Assembly: GCA_963773635.1 (NCBI GenBank)
Contig: CAVZBW010000001.1
Span: 1 to 64,000 of the forward strand
From: CAVZBW01 sp963773635
Lineage (GTDB): Bacteria > Actinomycetota > Acidimicrobiia > Acidimicrobiales > RAAP-2
Direction: 5' to 3'
Length of the DNA stretch: 64,000 nt
The notes under the pieces were generated by a model. The model was given only the letters and a program-made list of their open reading frames with translations. It ran no database searches and was not told the origin of the DNA. This document shows positions 25,407-34,799 of the stretch, in pieces. How positions within the stretch are numbered: the first letter of the stretch is position 1; every line of letters begins with the position of its first letter. Made by a program: the position numbers and the translations under genes.

Positions 25407-25622
25407 ATGAGCGACGGGTGGACGACCATGGCAGTAGCCGACGTGCGGCCGGGTGACCTCGTGCGCATGCCCAACGGGCAAGAGGTGCTCGTCTCGAGGA
25501 TCGAAGCCAAGTTCTTTGGTATGGACACGATGGTGGCCTTGATCGAGGACACCCCCGAGCGGTGGTTCAAGCAACCCGCCCGCAATGGCGACGACGTCGA
25601 GGTGCGACGCTCCGACGCCTGA
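25407..25622 (+). CDS. Small hypothetical protein
   Basis: A 71-aa protein with a compact beta-rich look (VADVRPGDLVRMPNGQEVLV, then SRIEAKFFGMDTMVALIEDT). The RPGDLVRMPNG stretch resembles small SH3-like barrels in which a loop carries a charged surface. No Cys or catalytic motif. ATG 25407 is used; ATG 25428 is an alternative. The gene stands alone between a divergent lipoprotein gene and the convergent enoyl-CoA hydratase gene. Confidence 0.6.
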   Translation: MSDGWTTMAVADVRPGDLVRMPNGQEVLVSRIEAKFFGMDTMVALIEDTPERWFKQPARNGDDVEVRRSDA

Positions 25623-25641
25623 TCACCACCGGGCCGGACGG

Positions 25642-26418
25642 CTAGCGCCCCCGCCAACGGGGCGGTCGGCGCTCGGCGGCGGCGCGGACTCCCTCGGCCG
25701 CGTCCTCCGTGGCGCCGACCACGAGCCGCATGGTCTCCCCGAACCGGATCGCCTCGACGGGTGGCAGCGAAGCGGCACGCACCGCCACCTCCTTGGTGGC
25801 CCGCACGGCAAGTGGGCCCGAGGCCACGATGCGGTCGGCCAGCGATCGGGCCTCCTCGAGGAGCCGGTCGTCGGGGACCACCCACCCGGCCAGCCCGATC
25901 TCCTTGGCCCGCTGCGCGCCGATGCGCTCGCCGGTGAGCAGGAGCTCCATGGCGGGTTGCCAACCCACACGCCGTGGCATGCGGATGGCGGCCACCACCG
26001 GGGCCACCCCCATACGGACCTCCGGATAGCCAAACTCTGCGCTCTCCGCGGCGATGACGAAGTCGCACCAGCTGACCAGGGTGAGCCCGTAGCCGAGGCA
26101 ATACCCGTTGACCGCCGCGATCACGGGCTTGAAGATCTCCCAGCCGCTCTCGAACGAGTTGACCGTGGGCTTCTCCCAGAACGTACCGGCGAAGTCCCCG
26201 GTCGAGCCGACGGAATCCTTGAGGTCCGCTCCCACGCAAAAGGCGCGACCCGCACCGGTCACGATGCCCACCCAGGCGTCCTCGTCGTCCCGGAAGCGCA
26301 GAAAGGCCTCGTTGAGATCGCGGCGCAAGGCCCCGTTGATCGCGTTCAGGACCTCGGGGCGGTCGTAGGTGATGGTGGCGACGTGGCCGTCGAGCTCGTA
26401 GCGGACCAGCGGCTTCAT
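25642..26418 (-). CDS. Enoyl-CoA hydratase/isomerase family protein
   Basis: A 258-aa crotonase-fold protein. The CoA-binding and oxyanion motifs are visible: GAGRAFCVGADLKD and KPVIAAVNGYCLGYGLTLVS, the second oxyanion Gly lying in this segment. CDFVIAAESAEFGYPEVRMG follows. The residues at the two usual catalytic Glu positions of hydratases are not clearly both present, so an isomerase or another crotonase activity is possible. It lies 8 bp upstream of the GH15 gene's end, in the same direction, without a visible metabolic link. Confidence 0.88.
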   Translation of the reverse strand: MKPLVRYELDGHVATITYDRPEVLNAINGALRRDLNEAFLRFRDDEDAWVGIVTGAGRAFCVGADLKDSVGSTGDFAGTFWEKPTVNSFESGWEIFKPVIAAVNGYCLGYGLTLVSWCDFVIAAESAEFGYPEVRMGVAPVVAAIRMPRRVGWQPAMELLLTGERIGAQRAKEIGLAGWVVPDDRLLEEARSLADRIVASGPLAVRATKEVAVRAASLPPVEAIRFGETMRLVVGATEDAAEGVRAAAERRPPRWRGR

Positions 26419-26425
26419 CGTCGCC

Positions 26426-28560
26426 TCAGACCGCCTCGGTCTCCGCCCGGCCGCTGCTCCCCGCGGCCGTCCACCAACTGGGCGACGCCGCGGGGCCCGC
26501 AGCGGACTGCTGCTCGTCGCGCTCGGCGGCGATCACGTGGAGCACGGCGTTGATGAGCGCCAGGTGGGTCAGCGCCTGGGGGAAGTTGCCGAGGTGACGC
26601 CCGGTCGCCGGATCGAGCTCCTCTCCGTAGAGACCGAGCCCCGAGGCGGCACCCAGCAACCGCTCGCACAGCTTGCGGGCGCGGCCCAGCTCGCCGATCT
26701 CCACGAGCGCAGACACCAACCAGAAGGAACACACGGTGAAGGTGCCCTCGGGCTCGTTCAGGCCGTCGTCGGTGTCCTCCGTGCGGTAGCGGTGCACGAA
26801 CCCGTGGTCACCCAGCTCGTCGGCGATCCCGAGAACGGTGGCGCGCAGGCGCTCGTCCGACGGGGGGAGGAAGCGGACCAGCGGCAGTAGGAGCAGCGAC
26901 GCGTCGAGCTCCTCCGAGCCGTAGGTCTGCACGAAACGTCCACGTTCGTCGACGCCGTGCTGACAGACGTCCGAATGGATCTCGAGGGCGATGCGCCACC
27001 ACTCGTCGGCCCGGTCCGACTCCCCGCGAAGGGCGGCCAGGCGTGCGCCCCGGTCGGCCGCCACCCAGCACATGACCTTGGAGAAGGTAAAGGGCTGGGG
27101 GGCCGCCCGAGACTCCCAGATGCTCTGGTCCGGCTCCCGCCACTGCCGCACGACCGTGTCCACGGCGTGGACGACCATCCGCCACGCTCGCTCGCTCAAC
27201 GCGTCCCGGGAACGCGTGTGCTGATAGACGCAGTCGACGATCGCTCCGAAGACGTCGAGTTGGTCTTGGCGGTAGGCCGCGTTGCCGATCCGCACCGGCC
27301 TCGAACCCGCGTAGCCGGACAGATGCTCGAGCTCGGCCTCCTCGACCTCGTCGGATCCGTCGACGGCATAGAGGACCTGCAGGCCCGGCCGGGATGAGCC
27401 CCGGCTCGACGGACGCCGCCGTCTCGGAGGAACCGCCCGGTTCCAATACGTCGCCGAGGAAGGCCAAGAAGTCCTCGGCCTCGGCATCGAGGTCGAGGGC
27501 GTGGAGGGCCCACAGGGTGAACGCCGCATCTCTCAGCCACGTGTACCGATAGTCCCAATTGCGGTGACCACCGGGATGCTCGGGCAGCGAGGTGGTGGGT
27601 GCCGCCAAGAGCGCGCCCGTGGGCGCGTAGGTCAGCCCCTTGAGCGTGATGGCGCTGCGCTGCACCTGTTCCCGCCAGGGATGGTCGGGGAAGCGCCCAC
27701 CATCGATCCACTGGCGCCAAAACCGGTTGGTCTCCACCCGACACCGCTCGACGTCCTCCTCGTCGGAGGGCAACGGCCGCTCGGACCAGCTCAGCACCAC
27801 GTAGCACGTCTCGCCCTGGAGCAGGCGATGGCGAGCTCGGACCGCCCGCCCCTCGATCCCGAGGCGAAGGTTGCCCGCCAGTCGCAGCTTCACGAAGTCG
27901 GGGTTGGTGGTGACGACCGCATCGTAGGACGGCCCGAGGTAGTCCCAGCGAGCGTCTGCGCGACCGAAATCAAAGGATGGCTGGCAGTCCAGGACGACGT
28001 CGACGGACCCGTGGAGGCAGGCGGCCGAACGGATGAGCATGTGGTCGGCGTCGAAGTCGCCGGGGGTACGGCGGTGGAGGGCCGAGCGATCCGCGGTGCG
28101 GTGCCAGGGAGCTGATCGACATGAAGTCCCGCACCGCAAGCCATCCCGTGCGGGTCTGCCAGGTCGTCGCCAGCATCATGGTCCCGGTCACGTAGCGACG
28201 GTTGGCCGGGACCGCGGTGTCCGCGGGGGCCAGCCGGAAGGAGCCGGCGGACCGGTCGAGGATGGTGCCGAAGACGCTCGGATCGTGCGGCCTCGGCAGG
28301 CACAGCCACTCGAGCGCACCCGTGGGCGCGATCAGGCAGGTGTTCTCGCAGTCCGACAGGAAGGCGTAGTCGGCGATCGGAGGGAAGATCGCCTCGAGGC
28401 TCTGCTGCCGCAGTGCCCCGAAGGGCCCCACCTCTCCTCGCGGGGGCTCGCTGCCGGGTCCCCGCTGATGGGAACCCAGGGCGACCAGACGACCGGAGGG
28501 CGCGGAGAGGTGGTCGGCGCCCTGGTAGTCGTCCCCTGCTCCCTCGTCGTTGACGGCCAT
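26426..28560 (-). CDS. Glycoside hydrolase family 15 protein (two apparent frameshifts)
   Basis: The gene encodes a GH15 protein of about 700 aa (glucoamylase- or trehalase-like), cytoplasmic. Visible landmarks are IADYAFLSDCENTCLIAPTG at the front, the (alpha/alpha)6-barrel motif GGHRNWDYRYTWLRDAAFTL, EEAELEHLSGYAGSRPVRIG with the presumed catalytic acid, and FTVCSFWLVSALVEIGELGR near the end. The frame changes near 28110 and near 27395 by one base each. Because the protein reads cleanly on each side, these may be sequence errors. ATG 28560 is preceded by GGGAG. In actinobacteria such proteins often hydrolyse trehalose; that is inference. Confidence 0.85.
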
Positions 28561-28647
28561 CACGTCTCCCGACCGCTGCCCCGGGCTCGGGACCACGGTA
28601 CAAAGCGGACACATCGGCGAACTGCCTGCGCGTCAGGTTAACCACGG

Positions 28648-29536
28648 TTACGGCGAAGGCGGGTCATCACTCGACCGCCGCAAGACGTACCGGGCCACGC
28701 CGGATCGGCCCCGGTCCGCTCGGCGCGGCGACCAGCTCCAGCGCCGCAACGCGACAAACACGCCGGCCGCTCCCCATACGGCCATCACGAGATAGTCGTG
28801 CCAAGCCCAGGGCGACGCCGTGCCGGCGAGATCAAAGGGCGCGAACACGGCCAGGATCATGTGGCGCACCGGGAAGAATGACGCGAAATTGCGCGAGCCC
28901 CGATTGCGGGCTGATCGGATACCACAGACCGGAGAGGAACAGGAGGACGAAGAAGACAACCGAGACGACCGGGCCACCGGCCTCCTGGTTCGGGATCAGC
29001 GTGCTCACGGCGACCCCGAGCGCCGTGAAGGAGGCCGCGCCGACGACCAGGGCGAAGACAAACGCCCCCCAACTGGCGGGCAACGCCACGTTGTAGCCCA
29101 CCTTGCCGATGACGAGGAGCAGGACCACCTGGATGCAGCAGATCACCAGCGTGCTGGCAAAGACGGCGGCAAGGAAGATCCACGTCGGCAGGGGGGCGAG
29201 ACGGACCCGCTTGAGCAACCCGGTCTCGCGGCGCACCACGAGCCAGACGCTCAGGTTGTTGAAGCAGGTCGCCATCACGCCGTAGGCGATGAAGCCCGGC
29301 ACGTAGTACTGGATCACCCGCTGGCCGCCGAGCGTCTGGCTGTGGCTGGTGCCGGCGCTCGCTCCGAGGAGGATCAGGAAGACGACCGAGAACCCCACGG
29401 TGAAGATCGCCGCGACGGGGTTCAGCCAGAAGTTGAGCTGTTCGTAGTACAGCTGTCGCGCGATCAGTCGAAGGTCGTCGACGCCCCGGAATCTGGCGTC
29501 GGTCGCGGTCTTGCCGGGGACGAGTGGTGCGCTCAC
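28648..29536 (-). CDS. ABC-2 type transporter permease (one apparent frameshift)
   Basis: This is the membrane subunit of an ABC-2 exporter, about 295 aa when read through. It has six predicted membrane segments, among them AIFTVGFSVVFLILLGASAG, FLAAVFASTLVICCIQVVLL, and after a one-base shift near 28880 MILAVFAPFD and DYLVMAVWGAAGVFVALRRW. The ABC-2 signature region FLSGLWYPISPQSG is intact. An extra T in a TTT run explains the shift. Its start overlaps the ATPase stop by 4 bp. Such two-gene exporters often confer drug resistance or export lipids; the substrate is unknown. Confidence 0.85.
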
Positions 29537-30468
29537 CCCCGCCCCTCCTCCTGTTGGGGAGCGCTCTCGGGCCGGTATCCGGTGAGGCGGAGATACACGT
29601 CCTCCAGGGTGAGGCGCTCGACGGTGAGGCCCCGGAGCTCGACGTCCTCACGCAGCGCCCAGGTGGTGACCTCCGCCAGGACCTCGGTCTCCTTGTCGGT
29701 CCGGATCTCGACGGCCCCACCCTCGTAGTGCGTGGGGGGCACCGGCAGGTCCGTCGGTGCCGTTGCCTCGGGGAGGCGAAAGCGGATCCTCGCGTCCCCC
29801 ACGTCACGTCCACCCAGCGATTCGGGCGTGCCCTGGGCGACGATCCGCCCCGAGCTGATGACCGCGACCCGGTCGGCCAGGGCCTCCGCCTCGTCCATGT
29901 AATGGGTCGTGAGGATCACCGTGGTGCCTCCGCTCGTGAGGCTCCGCACGAGGTCCCAGGCACCTCGCCGTGCCGAGGGGTCAAAGCCGGTCGTGGGCTC
30001 GTCCAGGAACAGCAGCTCGGGATTGCCGATGATGCCCAACCCGAGGTCGAGACGGCGCTGCTGGCCTCCCGAGAGTGTCTTGACCCGGTCTCTAGCCTTC
30101 GACTCCAGTCCGAGCAGGTGCAGCACCTCCTCCACGGGACGCGGGGACGGGTAGTAGCCCGCGCTGCGGGCAAGCGCCTGTCGCACCGAGAGAAATGGCT
30201 CGACCGCCAGCTCCTGGAGGACGACACCAATGCGCTCCCGGAGGGCGCGGGAGGTCGATGCGGCCGCCGGATCGAACCCGAGCACGCTGACCTCGCCGCG
30301 GTCCCTCTGGCGAAACCCCTCGAGGATCTCCACGGTCGTCGTCTTGCCGGCACCATTCGGACCGAGGAGGGCAAAGACCTCCCCGTGCTCGACGGAGAAA
30401 TCGACGCCCTGGACGGCGCGGACTGACCCGTAACCTTTTGACAGGCCCCGGACGGAGACCGCTGGCAC
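29533..30468 (-). CDS. ABC transporter ATP-binding protein (DrrA-like)
   Basis: A 311-aa ATPase that powers the adjacent ABC-2 permease. Walker A is GPNGAGKTTTV (near 36-46), the Q-loop region ends LQELAVEPFLSV, the signature is LSGGQQRRLDLGLG, Walker B is LLFLDEPTTGFD and the H-loop TTHYMDEAE. The C-terminal 80 residues (VERLTLEDVYLRLTG) are the extension typical of DrrA-like drug exporters. Start GTG 30468 follows GGAGG. The two genes form one operon with a 4-bp overlap. Confidence 0.95.
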   Translation of the reverse strand: MPAVSVRGLSKGYGSVRAVQGVDFSVEHGEVFALLGPNGAGKTTTVEILEGFRQRDRGEVSVLGFDPAAASTSRALRERIGVVLQELAVEPFLSVRQALARSAGYYPSPRPVEEVLHLLGLESKARDRVKTLSGGQQRRLDLGLGIIGNPELLFLDEPTTGFDPSARRGAWDLVRSLTSGGTTVILTTHYMDEAEALADRVAVISSGRIVAQGTPESLGGRDVGDARIRFRLPEATAPTDLPVPPTHYEGGAVEIRTDKETEVLAEVTTWALREDVELRGLTVERLTLEDVYLRLTGYRPESAPQQEEGRG

Positions 30469-30673
30469 CGCACAACCTCCTCCCGACGATGCTGCTCGTC
30501 GTCGACACAGCGTACGGCCCGGCAGCGTCGCCTTCCCATTCCATACCCGTCATGATGTCGTGCACCCCTGACCACCCGCATTCACCCTCGTCACGCGAAC
30601 GCCCTCAGTGGCTCGGCCGCGGCGGCGATGCCGCCTACACTTCTCGCACCATCCATCTCAAAGGAGAGAGCAC

Positions 30674-31111
30674 GTGCCTTGGACCTCGAAATCACGGGCC
30701 GCCCTGGCGGCACCGATCCTCGCGTTGGGCGTTGCCGGCGGCGCCCTCGGTTCGGCCACTCCGGCCTCTGCGGCCGACGTGGTAGTCCCCCACAACTTCT
30801 CGGGCACCGTCACGTCTGCCTTCTACGGCGGTGGCGCAGTCGAACGTACGCTCGACTGCGGCGCGCAGGGCCAGGGCTACGTGGAGGGTGTCGGTGAGAA
30901 CCGCACCGTTCCGAGGGCGGACGTGAACGAGAGCCCCAACGTCATCCACGTCTTCATTGCCAAGAACACCGAGGCGTTCGCCTTCCTGTCCCGGATCGTC
31001 ACCTCGGTGACGATCCACATCGAGGCCGTACCGGTGAGGGGTCCGCTGCCCTACAGCATCACGCTCTACTGCACGTCGAACGCCCGACATGCCTGGCGGG
31101 TCTTCGGCTGA
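30674..31111 (+). CDS. Small secreted protein
   Basis: A 145-aa protein with a clear signal peptide (ALAAPILALGVAGGALGSAT, cleavage likely after PASAA). The mature part is beta-rich with two Cys (ERTLDCGAQGQ and ITLYCTSNARH) that may form a disulfide. No known family. GTG 30674 has AGGAG 7 nt upstream, which decides the start over the earlier in-frame GTG at 30608. A perfect hairpin follows its stop. Confidence 0.7.
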   Translation: MPWTSKSRAALAAPILALGVAGGALGSATPASAADVVVPHNFSGTVTSAFYGGGAVERTLDCGAQGQGYVEGVGENRTVPRADVNESPNVIHVFIAKNTEAFAFLSRIVTSVTIHIEAVPVRGPLPYSITLYCTSNARHAWRVFG

Positions 31112-31140
31112 TCCTTACAGGACAACGGCAGGAAACGGCC

Positions 31141-31168
31141 GGCCCCGGGACCCGACCGTCCCGGGGCC
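31141..31168 (+). terminator. Strong hairpin, probable terminator
   Basis: GGCCCCGGGAC and GTCCCGGGGCC form a perfect 11-bp stem around the loop CCGACC, 30 bp after the stop of the secreted-protein gene and 50 bp before the next gene. No T-run follows, as is common in high-GC actinobacteria. Confidence 0.6.
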
Positions 31169-31217
31169 GTGCCATGTACCTCGATCAAAGGCCGCGTCGC
31201 CTGCCTATACTCCCGCC

Positions 31218-32336
31218 GTGGATCTTGACCCGCTCGACGAGCACCCGATCCATCAGCTGCCCATGTCCATGGCGTATGTCGGCACGGCCGACCGCAACAC
31301 CTACGACCGCTGCATCTACCAAGGCCTGGACCACGAGGCCGAGACACACTTCCTCACCGGACTCGGCGTCTATCCCAACCTCGGCATCATCGATGCGTTC
31401 GCGTCGGTGCGCCGGGGCGACCGGCAGTGGAGCATCCAGGCGTCGGGCGTGCGCCCGGCCGACAAGCTGCGCCAAGAGGTCGGGCCGTACCGGATCGAAG
31501 TGGTCGAGCCGTTCCGCCGACTGCACCTGTCGTGCGATGGCGATGACCACGGTGTGGGGTTCGACCTCTGGTTCGAGTCGGAGTACGGCCCCGAGAGGGA
31601 GCCACAGCACGTCAAGTATGGCGGTCCATCCAACAGCGTGATCCTCGATGGGTGCCGGTTCGCACAGGTGGGAACGTGGCGCGGGGAGCTACGGGTCGAC
31701 GGCCGGACGATCGGCGTCGAGCCCTCGCGGTGGACCGCCACCCGCGACCGCTCGTGGGGCACCCGTCCCGTGGGCGAGGCGGTCCCGGGGGGCCAGCCGG
31801 CCACGCGGGAACCGGGCATCTGGTGGATCTGGGTGCCGATCAAGTTCCAAGACTTCGGCGTCCACTTCATGGTCGACGAGGACCCCGACGGCTTCCGCAC
31901 GCTCAACTACGCGGTGCGGTTCTGGCCGTCGTCCAAGGGGCGCAAGACCGAGCAGCTCGGTTGGCCCGAGGTCGACATCCGCTACCGTCCCGGCTCTCGC
32001 TATCCGCTCGGTGCCACCCTGCACGCGAGGACCGTGGACCGCAAACCGCTCGAGCTTGACATCACCTGCCTGACCGGGATCCCGCTGCACATCGGATGCG
32101 GCTACGGCAATGCCGAAGACTGGAACCACGGCCGGTGGATGGGCGAGTCGTGGATCCAGGGCCGGACCTACGACTACACCGATCCCGCAGTGCAGGCGCT
32201 GGTGCCGTGGGGTGGCGTCGACCACCTCGCCCGGGCGACCTGCGACGGCCAGACCGGCTTTGGCATCTTCGAGCACGGATCGATCGGCCGCCACGCCCCG
32301 ACGGGCATGGCCGACATCTCCTCGGTCGCCCCGTAG
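31218..32336 (+). CDS. Conserved-looking protein of unknown function, beta-rich
   Basis: A 372-aa protein without signal peptide or membrane segments, rich in aromatic residues and beta-strand patterns (GIWWIWVPIKFQDFGVHFMV, TWRGELRVDGRTIGV, WTATRDRSWGTRPVG). The layout resembles large lipocalin-like or CrtC/AttH-like two-barrel proteins that handle hydrophobic ligands; that likeness is by eye only. GTG 31218 is the likely start because the reading upstream is low-complexity. It stands alone between the hairpin and a convergent secreted-protein gene. Confidence 0.65.
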   Translation: MDLDPLDEHPIHQLPMSMAYVGTADRNTYDRCIYQGLDHEAETHFLTGLGVYPNLGIIDAFASVRRGDRQWSIQASGVRPADKLRQEVGPYRIEVVEPFRRLHLSCDGDDHGVGFDLWFESEYGPEREPQHVKYGGPSNSVILDGCRFAQVGTWRGELRVDGRTIGVEPSRWTATRDRSWGTRPVGEAVPGGQPATREPGIWWIWVPIKFQDFGVHFMVDEDPDGFRTLNYAVRFWPSSKGRKTEQLGWPEVDIRYRPGSRYPLGATLHARTVDRKPLELDITCLTGIPLHIGCGYGNAEDWNHGRWMGESWIQGRTYDYTDPAVQALVPWGGVDHLARATCDGQTGFGIFEHGSIGRHAPTGMADISSVAP

Positions 32337-32402
32337 CGTCCGGGTCTGGTCGGCCCCGACGTTGGAGCCGGGCGACGACCGCCGCACCCGGCCGATGCGG
32401 TA

Positions 32403-32960
32403 CTAGCTGAAGCTGACGGTACCGTTGCCGGTGATGATGCCCCACCCGGCAACCGGGTTGGCATTGTTGCTCTGGTTGCAGGCGCCGCTCTTGGTCTTCG
32501 GCAAGATGAGCGCAACCTGTGCGCTCATCGTCACCGATCCACTGATCCCGGCATACGCGCCGGTGCCACTGCCGGCGATGATGGGCACCGCGGCCGGCCC
32601 GACGGCGACGGATGCTGAGCAGTTGGAGTTGCTGAAGTCCGTGGGGTTCGCGTTGTTGAACGCCGCATTCAGCTGCGAGGTGTCCACGGTGAACGTGCCC
32701 TTCTTCAACGTGAGCTTCACACGCTGGGTATTGGCGGCGGGCTTTCCGGACGAGTTGACGTTCTGCCCGGTGCCGTAGTCCGCGATCGCCCCCGTGATCA
32801 CGATGGGGTTCGGCTTGTTGCCCGAGCCGGTGGCGTTGGCCGTCACCCATACCTTGATCGTGCCACCCGTGGGCGATTGCGCGAGCGCTGGACTTGCGCC
32901 CAACGCAAGGCTGCCGAGAATTGCGGTCGCACCGACTGTTGCTGTGATGATCCGAGACAC
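32403..32960 (-). CDS. Secreted beta-rich protein
   Basis: A 185-aa protein starting at GTG 32960 with GGAGGA 4-5 nt upstream. The signal peptide (ITATVGATAILGSLALGASP, ALA cleavage) is followed by a Gly/Ser/Thr/Asn-rich mature part with repeated beta patterns (KVWVTANATGSGNKPNPIVI, VKLTLKKGTFTVDTSQLNAA, GTGAYAGISGSVTMSAQVAL) and two Cys. The pattern suggests a small extracellular beta-barrel or sandwich. No family recognised. Confidence 0.65.
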   Translation of the reverse strand: MSRIITATVGATAILGSLALGASPALAQSPTGGTIKVWVTANATGSGNKPNPIVITGAIADYGTGQNVNSSGKPAANTQRVKLTLKKGTFTVDTSQLNAAFNNANPTDFSNSNCSASVAVGPAAVPIIAGSGTGAYAGISGSVTMSAQVALILPKTKSGACNQSNNANPVAGWGIITGNGTVSFS

Positions 32961-33138
32961 GCTCCTCCAATCGTGGCTCAGTGCCGGTAGCTCCGATTCC
33001 GCTACCGCCAGGACTGGAGCGGACCGTGTCACATCTGGCGCGCCTGGTCAATACGGAATTCTCCGTATACGACCATCTCTGGCCCACCCACCAGGGCCCC
33101 CATCTCCACCCATCCGGTTGAGCAGGGGCAGGTTCCGG

Positions 33139-34245
33139 TCATGACCTCGCAGGCGAACGAAAGTTCACGACGGCGTGGAGGCGGTCGGCGTCTGAGGACA
33201 GCGCGCACCTCACTTCTGCGACCCGCGCGGTGGCACGATCACGCCGCCCCGGCGAAGAAGCTCGGCCTGGCTCTCGCGTCGTCCGGAGCCACCTCTCATC
33301 CCCCTTTCGGACCTGGTGAGTGAACGAGAATCCGCCCTGGCCGCCGTTCAGGTAGATCTCGAACTGCACTTCGGCAAGGACGGCGCTGAGGAAACGGACT
33401 CGCAGTACGCGGGTCGAGGCCGAGACTCCGGGACGGCGCCTACCCGCTTCTTGGAGATAGGGCTCCAGCTCGTCGAAATCCTCCAGGTTCTCTCGACTCG
33501 GTGGATCGGTGATGGCCCGGACCACGGCATCGAGTGCCGCGGCGTCGGGAACCTCGCCGAAGACCCGTGGCGGGAGAAAGAGCTGGTGGTCCTCGAGTCC
33601 GGCTTCTGCCATCGCCGCCTGAGCATCATCGATGCACTGGGCGCAGATCGAAACCCAGCCCGCCGAGACGTAATGCTGGACCTCCCACAGGTCCCGTTGA
33701 CAGAAGGAACAGACGTTCAAGTGTCCCCGTCCCGGTACCGGTTGCTGCATAACCCTCATTGGGGCTCTCCAAGTACGAACATCTTGACCTTCGACCTCCC
33801 CTTCCTGTTCGGGGACGTCCGCCATGGCGGCCAGCACGTGCTCGCGAAATCTGCCGGGATTGACCCCAAGATCCTGAAGTATCTGCGCGCCGCCGCCGTT
33901 CGGAACCTGCAGCAACCCCAAGAGAAGGTGCTCGGGCTTGATGGTGGTGCCCCCGAGGTGGATGACTTCGCGTAAAGCCATCTCAAGAGCGCGCTTCGAG
34001 TTGGGGGTGAAGGGCGGGGAGCCGAAGGCTCCTTCCCTGGAGCCCGAGCGCGGCGCGGCTCTCTCACGAGCTCTGGCAAGGGTCACGCCGAGCTCGTCGA
34101 GCACTCGGCAGGCGATCCCGTCGCCCAGCCGGAGTAGGCCGAGCAAGAGGTGCTCGGTTCCGATATGTCCGCTGCCGAGACGCTGAGCCTCGTCTTGTCC
34201 CAGCACGAGGACCCTGCGCGAACGATCAGAGAAGCGCTCGAACAC
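33139..34245 (-). CDS. Clp N-domain plus ClpX-type zinc-finger protein without ATPase
   Basis: A 368-aa protein with an unusual domain set. Residues 1-145 are a Clp repeat domain as in ClpA/ClpC: two repeats (SGHIGTEHLLLGLLRLGDGI and TTIKPEHLLLGLLQVPNGGG). Residues 179-204 form a C4 zinc finger like that of ClpX (VCSFCQRDLWEVQHYVSAGW, then ICAQC; C179, C182, C201, C204). A further domain (about 225-310, VRFLSAVLAEVQFEIYLNGG) may be NTF2-like. There is no Walker motif anywhere. In Clp ATPases both modules receive substrates and adaptors, so this could be a stand-alone adaptor or decoy for the Clp machinery. That role is inferred. Confidence 0.8.
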   Translation of the reverse strand: MFERFSDRSRRVLVLGQDEAQRLGSGHIGTEHLLLGLLRLGDGIACRVLDELGVTLARARERAAPRSGSREGAFGSPPFTPNSKRALEMALREVIHLGGTTIKPEHLLLGLLQVPNGGGAQILQDLGVNPGRFREHVLAAMADVPEQEGEVEGQDVRTWRAPMRVMQQPVPGRGHLNVCSFCQRDLWEVQHYVSAGWVSICAQCIDDAQAAMAEAGLEDHQLFLPPRVFGEVPDAAALDAVVRAITDPPSRENLEDFDELEPYLQEAGRRRPGVSASTRVLRVRFLSAVLAEVQFEIYLNGGQGGFSFTHQVRKGDERWLRTTREPGRASSPGRRDRATARVAEVRCALSSDADRLHAVVNFRSPARS

Positions 34246-34655
34246 CAGACCATGATTGCAGGTAGCGAGCGTACGGACTTGCTGGACTGCTGGGGGAGCT
34301 TCGGGATGACTCTCGAGGACCGATGGGGTCGGACGCCAGCTACGAGAAGGTGCGTGTCGTCACTCGCCCTGCGATGCGCGTTCGGACGTCGAACACGAGC
34401 TTCGAGCGTCGAGCTCGGCCGCGAGCTGGTCCGCATTCTTCTTGCCCTGATCGACCCACTTGCCGGCACTTTTCACCAAGTGTGAGGCCGGAAGTTCTTG
34501 GTCGCGCGTTGCCCGTCTTTCCAGCCATCACGCGATACACGAGCTGCGCCACGACCCAACGCTACGAGCGCTCAAGAAACACTTAGTGGACCTGCCGCGC
34601 GATAGACGGGCGATCACACGAACATCTCTTGGTCAGAAATAGCATCTGACCTGCG
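34246..34655. other. Intergenic region before tRNA-Cys
   Basis: 410 bp without a gene I can support. The minus strand holds a short protein-like stretch (LVKSAGKWVDQGKKNADQLA at about 34430-34490) without a usable upstream start, perhaps a gene remnant. The promoter of the Clp-domain gene should lie at its left end. Confidence 0.35.
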
Positions 34656-34727
34656 AGGCGGCGGGCGGAATCGAACCGCCGTACGAGGCTTTGCAGGCCC
34701 CTGCCTAAACCACTCGGCCACGCCGCC
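34656..34727 (-). tRNA. tRNA-Cys, anticodon GCA
   Basis: The minus strand folds into a cloverleaf: acceptor GGCGGCG/CGCCGCC, D-stem GCC/GGC, anticodon stem GGGGC/GCCUC (one G-U pair) with loop CUGCAAA, so anticodon GCA (cysteine), and T-stem GGCGG/CCGCC with loop UUCGAUU. The discriminator is U and CCA is not encoded. Confidence 0.95.
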
Positions 34728-34799
34728 AAACGGGAGGCAAGCCTACCCCTGCCGGAGCTGACCTCTTGTCGAATCCCCAGCCCACTACGCTGCTCGGCG

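Noticed and set aside
34340..34552. 70-aa minus-strand frame before tRNA-Cys
   Set aside because: Composition is not protein-like in that frame; a neighbouring frame has a better but startless stretch, so I report only a possible remnant.
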